A stretch of DNA of 64,000 bases from Catellatospora methionotrophica (GTDB lineage: Bacteria > Actinomycetota > Actinomycetes > Mycobacteriales > Micromonosporaceae), in assembly GCF_011297335.1 (NCBI RefSeq), contig NZ_JAAOTJ010000002.1, forward strand, positions 720,774 through 784,773, in the 5' to 3' direction. The notes under the pieces were generated by a model. That model ran no database searches. It saw only the letters and a list, made by a program, of their open reading frames with translations, and had not been told where the DNA came from. Each line of letters opens with the position of its first letter. The stretch's first letter is position 1. Both the position numbers and the translations under genes were made by a program. Below, in pieces: positions 25,786-34,187 of the stretch.

Positions 25786-26591
25786 CACCGATCCCGGGCC
25801 TGCGTCGGGGCCGCGCGGTACGCATCCCCGGCCGCGCCGCGGCCGCGATCGTCGTCGCGTCGGTGCTCGGAGTGGTCGCTTTCGGGTGGCCGTTCTTCGC
25901 CGCACCGGGCGCGTTCGCCGACACCCAGACCCCGCCGCTGATCTTCGGGGTGCTCCTGCTGCTCATCCTCGCGGTCGTGTTCGCCGAGGTCGCCGACGGG
26001 CGTATCGACGCCAAAGCCCTGGCCATGCTCGGCGTCCTGTCGGCGATCAACGCCGCGCTGCGGCCGCTCGGGGCGGGCACCGCCGGGATCGAGACCGTGT
26101 TCTTCATGCTCGTCCTGGCCGGACGGGTGTTCGGGCCGGGGTTCGGGTTCGCGCTGGGCTGCACCTCCCTGTTCGCCTCGGCGCTGCTGACCGGCGGCGT
26201 CGGCCCGTGGATGCCGTACCAGATGTTCGGCTGCGCCTGGGTCGGCATGCTCGCCGGACTCCTGCCGCCCCTGCGCGGAAAAGCCGAACTGGCGATGCTC
26301 GCCTGCTACGGCGCGATCTCCGGATACCTGTTCGGGTTCCTGCTCAACCTGTCGTTCTGGCCGTTCTCCCTGGACCCGACCAGCTCCATCGCCTACCAGC
26401 CGGGCCTGGACCCCGGTGAGCAGCTCGCCCGGTACCTGACCTTCTTCAGCGTCACATCGCTGGGCTGGGACACCGGCCGGGCCGTCACCACCGCGGTACT
26501 TACCGCCCTGGCAGGGCCCGCAGTGCTCGCGGCGCTGCGCCGCGCCGCGCGCCGAGCCAGCTTCGGCGCTCCCGTCGACTTCGTCCCATGA
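25782..26591 (+). CDS. ECF transporter substrate-binding (S) component, predicted cobalamin-specific
   Basis: A 269-aa membrane protein with about six helices. GPGFGFALGCTSLFASALL and GGVGPWMPYQMFGCAWVGML match the ECF S-component core; an alanine-rich helix near KALAMLGVLSAINAALRPLG may contact the T subunit. Specificity cannot be read from sequence, but the cobalamin riboswitch at the head of this five-gene overlapping operon and the intrinsic-factor-like partners point to cobalamin. BtuCDF genes are absent from the window. Confidence 0.85.
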   Translation: MTPIPGLRRGRAVRIPGRAAAAIVVASVLGVVAFGWPFFAAPGAFADTQTPPLIFGVLLLLILAVVFAEVADGRIDAKALAMLGVLSAINAALRPLGAGTAGIETVFFMLVLAGRVFGPGFGFALGCTSLFASALLTGGVGPWMPYQMFGCAWVGMLAGLLPPLRGKAELAMLACYGAISGYLFGFLLNLSFWPFSLDPTSSIAYQPGLDPGEQLARYLTFFSVTSLGWDTGRAVTTAVLTALAGPAVLAALRRAARRASFGAPVDFVP

Positions 26592-26685
26592 CAGCCGCTG
26601 GTCCGGCAGTAGCCCGGCAGAGGGATAGTCATGTCCGCTAGCTCCCGATACCGTCGGTGCCAGGCCTGACCCGGAAGGGGCGGCA

Positions 26686-27087
26686 ATGTCCGACGATCCT
26701 CTGATGGCAGACCTGCGGACCGTCAGCGACGACACCCTCTACCTTCGTCTGAAGCTGCTGGCCCACCGGCTGCCGACCGACTACAAGGAACTGGACTACG
26801 AGTACCGGCGCGACGTGTGGGAGACGGTCAACAAGGCCATCCGCGCCGAGATCCGCCGCCGCAAGGCCCCGCCGCCGCCATGGTGGGGCACTCCCGTCGT
26901 CGGGGAGGCCCCGGCACGCCGCCACCGGTACGCCGCCGGCTACCTGGCGTCCATCGCAGCCGCCAGCCTGCTGGTGACGATGCCCGCGTTGACGCCGGTG
27001 GTGCTGCTGGCGACCCTGGGCTGCGGCGCGGCGTGGCTGCTGCCGCACATGCGCGACACCGGCTTTCGGCGCAAGCCTCGACGCTGA
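26686..27087 (+). CDS. Small membrane protein, unknown function
   Basis: A 133-aa protein: about 85 soluble, charged residues (YLRLKLLAHRLPTDYKELDY and VNKAIRAEIRRRKAPPPPWW), then one or two hydrophobic helices (LASIAAASLLVTMPALTPVV and ATLGCGAAWLLPH) and a basic tail. It has a good ribosome-binding site (AAGGGG) before ATG 26686. It lies 94 bases after the ECF operon and points toward the convergent second barrel-protein gene. No family recognised. Confidence 0.65.
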   Translation: MSDDPLMADLRTVSDDTLYLRLKLLAHRLPTDYKELDYEYRRDVWETVNKAIRAEIRRRKAPPPPWWGTPVVGEAPARRHRYAAGYLASIAAASLLVTMPALTPVVLLATLGCGAAWLLPHMRDTGFRRKPRR

Positions 27088-27104
27088 AGATCAGCCGCAG
27101 CCGG

Positions 27105-27128
27105 GCGACCCGCTGGTAGAGCGGGCCG
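27105..27128. terminator. Possible bidirectional hairpin between convergent genes
   Basis: CCCGCT (27109-27114) pairs with AGCGGG (27120-27125), extended loosely to 27105-27128, in the 83-base gap between convergent genes. It is modest compared with other terminators here. Confidence 0.35.
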
Positions 27129-27170
27129 CCGCAGGCACATCCCTGCGACGACCCGCTCGTCGATCGAGGG

Positions 27171-28193
27171 TCAGTGGCAGAGCAGCGTCGGCGCCGCAAG
27201 CGCCGATCCGGCCGCGCTCAGCTGCGCGTAACCCACCCCCGCCAAGCCCAGCGCACCTTGGGCGGTGGCCCGCACGGCGGTCGCCGGATCGAAGCCGCCG
27301 GCCGTGTACGCGATCGCGCCTCGCTGTGCCGTCGGCGCGGCGCAGTCCTGCTGGAGCCCGCGCAGGAACACGCGCGCCTTGGCCGCGGCCAGCAGCCGGC
27401 CGCTGCTGTGCAGTGCCTGGGCGGCAAGACCCGTGCTGTTGGCGTTGACCGCGCCGGTGCCGGCGAACCCGCCGTCGGGCTGTTGCTGGTCCACCAGCCA
27501 GGACAGTGCGGCCGGGGTCGGGTGCCCGGCAGCGCGCAGCGCCTGCACCGCGACCGCGGTCGCGTCCACGTCACTCACGCACGTCGGCTGGTCGAAGTAG
27601 ACCGGAAACCCGCCGTCGGCACAGGCCTCGCCGGCCAGGTACGACACCGACGCCGCCGGGGCTCCGGCCGTGGTGCGGTCCAGGGCCAGGACCGCGAACG
27701 ACTGGGTGAACGTGTTGCTGAAATCGCCCCACGCCGACCGGTCGCTGAACCGCCCCGACGGCGCCTGCAGCCCGCGCAGCCGCGAGATCAGGTCGACGCC
27801 GCCGAACGCGGCCGGGTCGGCACCGGTGACCTGCGCGGTCAGCGCCAGCTTGCCGGTCGCGCCCGCGTATGCCTCGCCGCCGTCGCCGATGTAGCCGGCC
27901 AGCGTCGCCGGCTGGGCAAGCCAGCCCATCGCGGCGGCCGAGTAGCTGCCAGAGGTCCCGGTCGCGGCGAACGCGAACACCGCGTCGATGGTCAGCCCCT
28001 GGTCGGGGTAGGCGACGCCGTCGAAGACGGCCTCGAAGCGCTCGCCGTCGACCAGTTGTCGGGCCAGCCACCCGGCCGCGGCGTCGCCGCGGTTGAGGGT
28101 CGGCGCGGCGTGCGCGGGGAGCGCGGCTGGTACGACCAGGGTGAGGGTTGTCGCGGTGAGCAGCGCGAGGCGGCTCAGCGTACTGCGGATCAT
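27171..28193 (-). CDS. Secreted alpha/alpha-barrel protein, riboswitch-controlled, intrinsic-factor-like
   Basis: A 340-aa exported protein. The signal peptide (LALLTATTLTLVVPAALPAHA-A) starts at ATG 28193, preceded by GGAAAGG. The mature part is built from prenyltransferase/squalene-oxidase repeats: DQGLTIDAVFAFAATG, DVDATAVAVQALRAAGH, LVDQQQPDGGFAG, NANSTGLAAQALHSSG and GGFDPATAVRATAQ. It is a paralogue of the wall-anchored protein at 20805 (shared TAQVTGADPxxFxGxDLI block) but lacks linker and anchor, so it should be freely secreted. A cobalamin riboswitch lies directly upstream. It could act as a diffusible cobalamin scavenger (inference). Confidence 0.85.
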   Translation of the reverse strand: MIRSTLSRLALLTATTLTLVVPAALPAHAAPTLNRGDAAAGWLARQLVDGERFEAVFDGVAYPDQGLTIDAVFAFAATGTSGSYSAAAMGWLAQPATLAGYIGDGGEAYAGATGKLALTAQVTGADPAAFGGVDLISRLRGLQAPSGRFSDRSAWGDFSNTFTQSFAVLALDRTTAGAPAASVSYLAGEACADGGFPVYFDQPTCVSDVDATAVAVQALRAAGHPTPAALSWLVDQQQPDGGFAGTGAVNANSTGLAAQALHSSGRLLAAAKARVFLRGLQQDCAAPTAQRGAIAYTAGGFDPATAVRATAQGALGLAGVGYAQLSAAGSALAAPTLLCH

Positions 28194-28204
28194 GTGCGTG
28201 CCTT

Positions 28205-28400
28205 TCCGGCCCGCAGGTCGCGCAACCCGGCACACAGCGCATGACGCGGCTGGTGGTCCCGGTGCCCGGTTCCCGTGGGCCACGACGGGAAACTGGAGAG
28301 GTCGGTCCACGGGCGGGTATTCGGGCTTGCCGAGTGCGTTCCTCGGCCTACCGTTGCGGGCCAGCGCCGGACTTGTACCGGACTTCCCCCACCACGCGGA
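28205..28400 (-). promoter_or_regulatory. Third cobalamin riboswitch, upstream of the secreted barrel-protein gene
   Basis: On the minus strand, from about 28390 to 28310: GGGGGAAGTCCGGTACAAGT, then GCTGGCCCGCAACGGTAGGC, and after a stem AAGCCCGAATACCCGCC. The order and spacing match the cobalamin riboswitch core. The remaining 28200-28310 segment can fold into an expression platform before GGAAAGG. Boundaries are approximate. The flanking 28401-28494 sequence is A/T-richer and probably holds the promoter. Confidence 0.9.
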
Positions 28401-28494
28401 CACATTCAGTTGTGGACGTGCGTCTCCACAATGGATGTGCTCGGGTCGTGCTGTCAACGTCGCCGACGGTGATGAGTGACGCGGCAGCCGGGGA

Positions 28495-29238
28495 TCAGTG
28501 CTCGCGCAGGAGCCGGCCGTGGCCGCTGACCTGATCGGACATCCCGTGTTCGCGCAGCGCGTGCCACAGCGTGGCGGTGTTGATGGCGAGCACGGGTTTG
28601 CCCAGCTCGGCTTCGAGCCGCTCGGCCTGGGCGACGAACGACAGATTCGTGCCGACCTGGACCACCGCATCGACGTCTGGCGCGTCGAGGGAGGCCACGA
28701 CCTCGTCCAGCCGATGCGTCGGCACGCGGGCGATGTCCATGGCGGTGGGGCACCGCAGGCCGGTCACCGCCGCGACGTCGAAGCCCGCCTCGGTGAAGAA
28801 CCGGGCGACCTCCCGGTCGGCGACCGGCTGGTACGGGGAGAAGACCGCGATCCGTCGGCAGCCGAGCTCGTGCAGCGCGGCCCGGCAGGCGCTCGCGCCG
28901 GTGGTGACCGGCAGCCCGCTGCGATCCCGTAGCCGCTGCTCGAAGGCGGCGTTGCCGTCGACCCCGCCCCAGAACGTCTCGGCCGACATGCCCATCACCA
29001 GCCGGTCGGGTTCGGCGGTGAGCACGTCGCGGACGGCCGTTTCGATCGAGGCGCGGATCTGGTCCAGCAGCGCCCGGAAGTCGTCGTCGCCGCCCATCGC
29101 GGGGTTCGGTATGTGCATCGAACCGGCCCGGTAGGCGACCCCGGTGATCCCGGCCGTCCAGTAGTCGTGTTCGACGACGGTGTTCGTGCTGGGCACGATC
29201 ACTCCGAAGACCGCGCGGGGGCCGACGTTGTTGGTCAT
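28495..29238 (-). CDS. Maleate cis-trans isomerase / Asp-Glu racemase superfamily protein
   Basis: A 247-aa protein of the racemase fold. IVPSTNTVVEHDYW, RLVMGMSAETFWGG, ACRAALHELGCRRIAVFSPY and VQVGTNLSFV follow the family order. The two catalytic cysteines of true maleate isomerase and Asp/Glu racemases are not at the expected places: the first motif reads MSAETFWGG and the second VGTNL rather than CTNL. It may therefore act as a decarboxylase, use other residues, or have another substrate. The TetR gene upstream overlaps its start (ATGA), so both form an operon. Confidence 0.8.
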   Translation of the reverse strand: MTNNVGPRAVFGVIVPSTNTVVEHDYWTAGITGVAYRAGSMHIPNPAMGGDDDFRALLDQIRASIETAVRDVLTAEPDRLVMGMSAETFWGGVDGNAAFEQRLRDRSGLPVTTGASACRAALHELGCRRIAVFSPYQPVADREVARFFTEAGFDVAAVTGLRCPTAMDIARVPTHRLDEVVASLDAPDVDAVVQVGTNLSFVAQAERLEAELGKPVLAINTATLWHALREHGMSDQVSGHGRLLREH

Positions 29239-29771
29239 ATGCGCGCCGTGACGTCGTCGACGGCGCGGTGCGCGCGGGTGCGGGCCGTCGGCCGGTCGAG
29301 CAGCAGAGCGTCGACCAGCAGGGGGGACACGATCACGGCGACGGCGTCCTCACGCTGGGCCGTGGTCACGCCCGCGGCACGCAGCACGTCGTGGAACGGG
29401 GCGAGCAGGTCGCCGACATAGCGGTGGCGTAGTTCCACCGCGGCCGCCGCGGTCAGGGCCTGCAGCAGCGCGGCGACGGGCCGGTCGCGTAGCCGGTCAC
29501 ACAGCAGGTCGACCTCGGCGTGCAGGTCGTGGGCCAGCTCGCCGTTGCGGTCGGCTGGGCCGAGCGGGGCGACGTCGATGAGTGAGGCGAGCACGTCGTG
29601 GGGGCTTGGCCAGTGCCGGTAGACCGTCGAGCGGGACACGCCGGTGGCCGCGTGCAGCCGCTGCGGGGTCAGCGCGGCGGCTCCTTCGGCGAGCAGCAGG
29701 TCGAGCGCGGCGGTCAGCACCACGGTGGCGGTCTCCGTGGCCGGTCCCACGGGGCGTCCCGTTCGTGTCAT
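29235..29771 (-). CDS. TetR family transcriptional regulator
   Basis: A 178-aa regulator. The N-terminal HTH is clear: VVLTAALDLLLAEGAAALTP, then VSRSTVYRHWPSPHDVLASL. The C-terminal ligand domain is helical and has no close signature. It is the first gene of a two-gene unit with the isomerase-like enzyme and is divergent from the cupin gene; the 82-base A/T-rich gap is the likely operator region for both. Confidence 0.88.
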   Translation of the reverse strand: MTRTGRPVGPATETATVVLTAALDLLLAEGAAALTPQRLHAATGVSRSTVYRHWPSPHDVLASLIDVAPLGPADRNGELAHDLHAEVDLLCDRLRDRPVAALLQALTAAAAVELRHRYVGDLLAPFHDVLRAAGVTTAQREDAVAVIVSPLLVDALLLDRPTARTRAHRAVDDVTARI

Positions 29772-29787
29772 GAGTTAACGATACACC

Positions 29788-29816
29788 TTGTCCTGGAAAT
29801 TATTTAGCGCTACATT
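29788..29816 (+). promoter_or_regulatory. Predicted sigma-70-type promoter of the cupin gene
   Basis: TTGTCC (29788-29793) and TACATT (29811-29816) have an exact 17-base spacer, in the A/T-rich gap between the divergent TetR and cupin genes. AGGGGAG then precedes the ATG at 29854. Confidence 0.5.
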
Positions 29817-29853
29817 CCGTACCGGAAAATATTCTCGGGAAGGGGAGACCGAT

Positions 29854-30747
29854 ATGCGACCGCATGTGGAGCTCGTCGACGAGCGTGACCTGATCTGGCA
29901 CATGGCAGAGTTCCAGCACGCCACAGGCTCTGCCGAGCAGCGCAACCTCAGCTATGACGAGGAGGACGGTTCGGCGTCGCTGAAGGTCCGGTTCACCGGC
30001 GACTGGTCGCGCCCCGCCGGGATCCACCATGCCGACACCGAGTGGTACGTGCTGTCCGGGCAGGTCACCGTCGGGGACACCGTGTTGGGCCCGGAGGGCT
30101 ACTGGACCGCGCCCGCGGGCGTGCTGACCCCGCGACTCACCGCCACCGCCGGCACCGAGATCCTGCTGTTTCGCGAGTACGGTGACTGGCGCTTCGACCC
30201 GGCCGACGCCTCCCGCGACACGGTCCGCTCCGACCAGCAGCTGATCGTCCTGGACACGGCGCAGATGCCGTGGATCGATGTCAAGGACGGCAGCCCGATG
30301 CGGTTCGACCTCGGCGGGACGCCGGTGCCCGGCCTCTACATCAAACTCCTGCACCGCGACGCCGAGACCGGCTTCTACACCCGCCTCATCCGGGCCAAGC
30401 CGGGCTGGCGCGAGGTGCCGCTGGCCCATCACCCGTGCAGCGAGGAGGCCTACTGCCTGGACGGCGGGTTCGACTACAACTTCGGCAAGATGTGGCCCGG
30501 CACCTACTTCTGGCGCCCGCCGCTGATCCGCCACGGCGACTTCACCGCCGACGCCGAGACCGGCTGCACCTGGCTGGTGCGCTCCGACAGCGACCTCGTC
30601 GACTGGTACACCGACAACGCCCGCGTCGTGATGCAGGGCGACGCCACGAACTGGGGTGCCGGCCACCCGCACAGCGCCGCCCCTCGTTTCGTCGAACCGG
30701 TGCGGTCACGCTCGATCGGACGCTGGGCCGACCCCACCTACCAGTGA
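29854..30747 (+). CDS. Double cupin (DUF4437/ChrR-like) domain protein
   Basis: A 297-aa protein made of two cupin-like halves. The first has GIHHADTEWYVLSGQVTVG, the second HHPCSEEAYCLDGGFDYNFG and a PPLIRHGDFTA segment; the His/Glu positions suggest a metal site. Such proteins act on small acids or as sensors. ATG at 29854 is chosen for its ribosome-binding site (AGGGGAG). It is divergent from TetR and the isomerase-like enzyme, so a shared catabolic pathway under TetR control is plausible. Confidence 0.75.
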   Translation: MRPHVELVDERDLIWHMAEFQHATGSAEQRNLSYDEEDGSASLKVRFTGDWSRPAGIHHADTEWYVLSGQVTVGDTVLGPEGYWTAPAGVLTPRLTATAGTEILLFREYGDWRFDPADASRDTVRSDQQLIVLDTAQMPWIDVKDGSPMRFDLGGTPVPGLYIKLLHRDAETGFYTRLIRAKPGWREVPLAHHPCSEEAYCLDGGFDYNFGKMWPGTYFWRPPLIRHGDFTADAETGCTWLVRSDSDLVDWYTDNARVVMQGDATNWGAGHPHSAAPRFVEPVRSRSIGRWADPTYQ

Positions 30748-30854
30748 CCGGTGGGTTCACCGACGCGCGGGCACGCCCGGCACGGCCGGGCTGAGTGCTG
30801 TGGCGGCATCGTGCTGGGCGCGGCCTTTCCGGCGCCCGGCACGATGCCGGACTG

Positions 30855-31421
30855 TCAACGGGCTCGCCGGGGCCGCGTTCTCGCCATGACGACCGCAGCC
30901 ACCAGCGCAAGGAGCGCCGCGCCGACGGCCCAAGGCCACCACATGACGCCTGGCCGGTCAGCCGGAGCGGTGGACGCCTGGCTGGTCTCGCGTGCCGACG
31001 ATGACGGTGCGGGGTCGCCGGGCAGGGCGACGGTGAACTGGACCCGGCCGGTGATCGGATGGCCGTCGCTGGAGATGACCTGGTAGGCGACGAAGTACTC
31101 GCCACTGGTCGCCGGTTTGAGGGCCTGGGTGACGACCCGGTCGGTCACCGAAGGCTGACCTGTTTGGAAGGTGTCGCCGCCGGGGCCGGTGACCGCGACG
31201 GTCACGTAGGTCTTCTTCACCGGCCCGGCGAAGGTCAGCGCGACCTGCTGCGGGGCACTGGTGACGGTCGAGCCCTGCGCGGGCGCGGCCGACGTGAGGT
31301 CGTCATGGGCCTGCGCAGGCGCGGGCAGCAGCACAACGGCCGCGGCTGCGGCTGCGGCTGCGGCTGCGGCGAGAACTCTGGCCAGGCGGGCGCTGGTATC
31401 CGGTCGGCGGTTCACGTCCAC
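30855..31421 (-). CDS. CopC-domain copper resistance protein, membrane-anchored
   Basis: A 188-aa protein. The signal peptide has a 12-alanine run, cleavage after AQA leaves an N-terminal Ala-His (AHDDLTSAAPAQGS), then the CopC beta-barrel (VALTFAGPVKKTYVTVAV, SGEYFVAYQVISSDGHPITG) and a C-terminal helix WWPWAVGAALLALVAAVVMA. CopC binds Cu(II) through the N-terminal His and a later His (SSDGHP). It faces away from the main copper operon but clearly belongs to that locus. Confidence 0.87.
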   Translation of the reverse strand: MDVNRRPDTSARLARVLAAAAAAAAAAAVVLLPAPAQAHDDLTSAAPAQGSTVTSAPQQVALTFAGPVKKTYVTVAVTGPGGDTFQTGQPSVTDRVVTQALKPATSGEYFVAYQVISSDGHPITGRVQFTVALPGDPAPSSSARETSQASTAPADRPGVMWWPWAVGAALLALVAAVVMARTRPRRAR

Positions 31422-31604
31422 CCGTCGTCGCCACCGGCGTGCTGGTTCCCGGGCAGTGCAGCGGGATGTATCACAACGGCGCTGACCTGCTCCGATGTCT
31501 CGTCACCGGAAGGTGGCGGAACTGGCCGAGGTCAGGTGGGCGACCACTGCTGCGACACCGGGCCCACCTGGCCCCGGTGCACACGCAGCCGTGGAGGAGA
31601 CCTG

Positions 31605-32147
31605 ATGCGCCCGATCAACACCAACCCCGCCCGGTGGCGGATGGCGGCCCTGGCGACCGTAGCCGTGACCGCCCTGGCCGGCTGCGCCGGCACGTCACCG
31701 ACACCGGCGGCCGCCCCGTCACAGGCCGCGGCGGCGACCGCGAACGCCGCCGCCGTCACGATCCGCGATCCGTGGGTCAAGGCCGCGGACGAGGGCATGT
31801 CAGCGGCGTTCGGGACACTGGTCAACACGTCCGGCAAGGACGTGACGGTGGTGTCGGGGACCAGCACGGCGTCGCCGATGATGGAGCTGCACGAGATCGC
31901 GACCGTCGACGGGAAGATGGTCATGCGCCCGAAGCAGGGCGGCTTCACCGTCCCGGCGAACGGGACGCACGAACTCGCCCCAGGCGCCGACCATCTGATG
32001 CTGATGGATCTGGCCGCGCCGGTGAAGCCCGGTGACGCCGTCAGGGTGAAGCTGACCCTGTCCGACGGTTCGGTGCTCGAGTTCACCGCGGTGGGCAAGG
32101 CGTTCGCGGCGGGCAATGAGAGCTACGCCCCCTCGCACATGGGCTGA
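31605..32147 (+). CDS. PCuAC (ECuC-like) extracytoplasmic copper chaperone lipoprotein
   Basis: A 180-aa lipoprotein: signal peptide with lipobox LAGC, an Ala/Pro-rich spacer, then the PCuAC fold (VTIRDPWVKAADEGMSAAFG). The Cu(I)-ligand pattern is complete: MMELHE, then M-x-M, then HELAPGADHLMLMDL. PCuAC proteins deliver Cu(I) to cytochrome oxidase or to copper enzymes. In Streptomyces the equivalent (ECuC) is encoded with DtpA; the next gene here is also a DyP peroxidase. GGAGGAG-like site before ATG 31605. Confidence 0.9.
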   Translation: MRPINTNPARWRMAALATVAVTALAGCAGTSPTPAAAPSQAAAATANAAAVTIRDPWVKAADEGMSAAFGTLVNTSGKDVTVVSGTSTASPMMELHEIATVDGKMVMRPKQGGFTVPANGTHELAPGADHLMLMDLAAPVKPGDAVRVKLTLSDGSVLEFTAVGKAFAAGNESYAPSHMG

Positions 32148-32151
32148 CCTG

Positions 32152-33363
32152 ATGAGCGACGACAACACCCGCTGGGGACGCCGCCGCCTGCTGACCGGCG
32201 GCGGCCTTGCCGCCGGAGCCGCCCTGACCGGCGCCGGTCTGCTCGCCGGCCGCCAGGAGCAGCCGCCCGCCGCGGCGTCCGTGTCGGAGGCGGCGGTCGG
32301 TGAGGCGACCGCCGCCTTCCACGGCCCGCACCAGGCAGGGGTCGCCACGCCGCCGCAGGCGCACGCGGTGTTCCTGGCCCTGGACCTGCGCCGCGGCACC
32401 GATCGGCAGGGACTCGCGCGCATGATGCGGTTGCTGTGCGACGACGCCGCGCGGCTGACTCAGGGCCGGGCGGCCCTGGCCGACACCGAACCTGAACTGG
32501 CCGGCCGCCCTGCCCGGCTGACGGTCACGTTCGGGTTCGGCCCGGACCTGTTCGCCAAACTGGACCTGGGTGGCTCGCCGGTACGGCAGTTGCCGAAGTT
32601 CGGCATCGACCGGCTGCAGACGCGCTGGTGCGGCGGGGACGTGCTGGTACAGATCTGCTCCGACGACCCGGTCACCGTCACCCACTCCCAGCGGATGCTG
32701 GTCAAGGACGCCCGTGCGTTCACCACGGTGCGGTGGCTGCAGCGCGGGTTCCGCCGCGCCGCCGGCGCCGACCCGGCCGCGATGACCCAGCGCAACCTGC
32801 TCGGGCAGGTCGACGGCACGATCCAGCCGGCCGACGACGTCCACGACCGCGCGCTGTGGGTCAGCGACGGACCTGGCTGGCTGCACGGTGGCACGACGGT
32901 GGTGGTGCGCCGGATCCGCGCGGAGCTGGAGACGTGGGACGCCGTCGACCGCGGCGGCAAGGAACTGACCATCGGCCGGCGCCTGGACACCGGCGCGCCA
33001 CTGACCGGCGGCGGCGAGCACGACCCGGCCGACTACGCGGCGGTCGACGGTCTCGGTCTGCCGGTGATCTCGCAGTTCGCGCACATCCGCCGTGCCCATG
33101 TCGCCGACCCGGCACGGCGGATCCTGCGCCGGCCGTACAACTACGACGACGGGCTGACCGCCGACGGCACCCCCGATACCGGGCTGGTGTTCGCCGCGTA
33201 CCAGGCCGACATAGCCCGCCAGTACCTGCCCGTCCAGCAGGCCCTGGCCGAGTCGGACCTGCTCAACGAGTGGACCACCCCGATCGGGTCGGCGGTGTTC
33301 GCCATCCCGCCCGGCTGCCGGCCGGGCGGGTACGTGGGGCAGCAACTGCTCGACCGGACATGA
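32152..33363 (+). CDS. Tat-exported DyP-type heme peroxidase (DtpA-like)
   Basis: A 403-aa protein with twin-arginine signal (WGRRRLLTGGGLAAG). The DyP motif GxxDG is present as LLGQVDGT, and the proximal heme His is in SQFAHIRRAHV, followed by RRPYNYDDG. Length is normal for the A-type/DtpA group. ATG at 32152 is 4 bases after the PCuAC stop. In Streptomyces lividans DtpA works in the copper-dependent GlxA maturation locus; the neighbouring genes support an analogous role here. No Sco gene is seen in this window. Confidence 0.9.
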   Translation: MSDDNTRWGRRRLLTGGGLAAGAALTGAGLLAGRQEQPPAAASVSEAAVGEATAAFHGPHQAGVATPPQAHAVFLALDLRRGTDRQGLARMMRLLCDDAARLTQGRAALADTEPELAGRPARLTVTFGFGPDLFAKLDLGGSPVRQLPKFGIDRLQTRWCGGDVLVQICSDDPVTVTHSQRMLVKDARAFTTVRWLQRGFRRAAGADPAAMTQRNLLGQVDGTIQPADDVHDRALWVSDGPGWLHGGTTVVVRRIRAELETWDAVDRGGKELTIGRRLDTGAPLTGGGEHDPADYAAVDGLGLPVISQFAHIRRAHVADPARRILRRPYNYDDGLTADGTPDTGLVFAAYQADIARQYLPVQQALAESDLLNEWTTPIGSAVFAIPPGCRPGGYVGQQLLDRT

Positions 33364-33479
33364 CACCGGCTGTCTCGAATGGTGAGAGGAAGGCCACGGC
33401 GGGAACCAGACCCGCCGGGCCGTCGACTGGTGGGCGCCGTGACTGTGCGGCACGACTGCTCCCGGAAGGTTCACCCCTG

Positions 33480-34187
33480 ATGAAGACCGCTCTGCGCACC
33501 GCCGTGGTCGGCCTGGCCGCTGCCGCGGCGCTCGCTCTGGTCGCCGCGCCGGCCGCCGCGCATGTCACGATCAGCCCGTCGACGACCGCGGCCAACGCGT
33601 ACACGATCCTGACGGTCTCGGTGCCGCACGGCTGCGACGGCTCGGGCACCACCAAGGTGTCCATCAAGATGCCGGAGAAGATCATCGCGGTGACGCCGAC
33701 GGTCAACTCCAACTGGTCGGTGGACAAGGTCATGGTCGACCTGAACCCGCCGGTCAAGGACAGCCACGGCAACGAGATCACCAAGCGCGTCGCCGAGGTC
33801 GTCTACACCGCCAAGGCGCCGCTGCCCGACGGGATGCGCGACGCGTTCGAGCTGTCGCTCAAACTGCCCGACGCCGCGGGCGAGACCCTGGTCTTCCCGA
33901 CCGTGCAGACCTGCGAGAAGGGCGAGACCCCGTGGGTGGAGGTCGCCGCGTCCGGCCAGAACCCCGACGAGCTGGCCCACCCCGCTCCGGCGTTCAAGCT
34001 GACCGCCGCGACCGGCGGCGGCCACGACGCCCCCGCCCCCTCGGTCAGCGCCGCGGCCGCCGACACCCACGCCGATGACAGCAGCAACTCGGGCGGCGAC
34101 ACCCGGTCGTGGATCGCGCTGATCCTCGGCGCGCTCGGCCTGATCGCCGGCGGCCTGGCCCTGGTCCGGACCCGCAAGACCGCGTGA
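33480..34187 (+). CDS. YcnI-like (DUF1775) copper-binding surface protein
   Basis: A 235-aa exported protein. After cleavage at AAA the mature chain starts HVTISPSTTAANAY; in YcnI the N-terminal His with a Trp forms a Cu(II) site (monohistidine brace), and NSNWSVDKV supplies a candidate Trp. PTVQTCEKGETPWVEVA closes the domain. A low-complexity linker leads to a C-terminal helix (WIALILGALGLIAGGLALV) and RTRK anchor. GTGA overlap couples it to the CopC-CopD fusion. Confidence 0.88.
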   Translation: MKTALRTAVVGLAAAAALALVAAPAAAHVTISPSTTAANAYTILTVSVPHGCDGSGTTKVSIKMPEKIIAVTPTVNSNWSVDKVMVDLNPPVKDSHGNEITKRVAEVVYTAKAPLPDGMRDAFELSLKLPDAAGETLVFPTVQTCEKGETPWVEVAASGQNPDELAHPAPAFKLTAATGGGHDAPAPSVSAAAADTHADDSSNSGGDTRSWIALILGALGLIAGGLALVRTRKTA

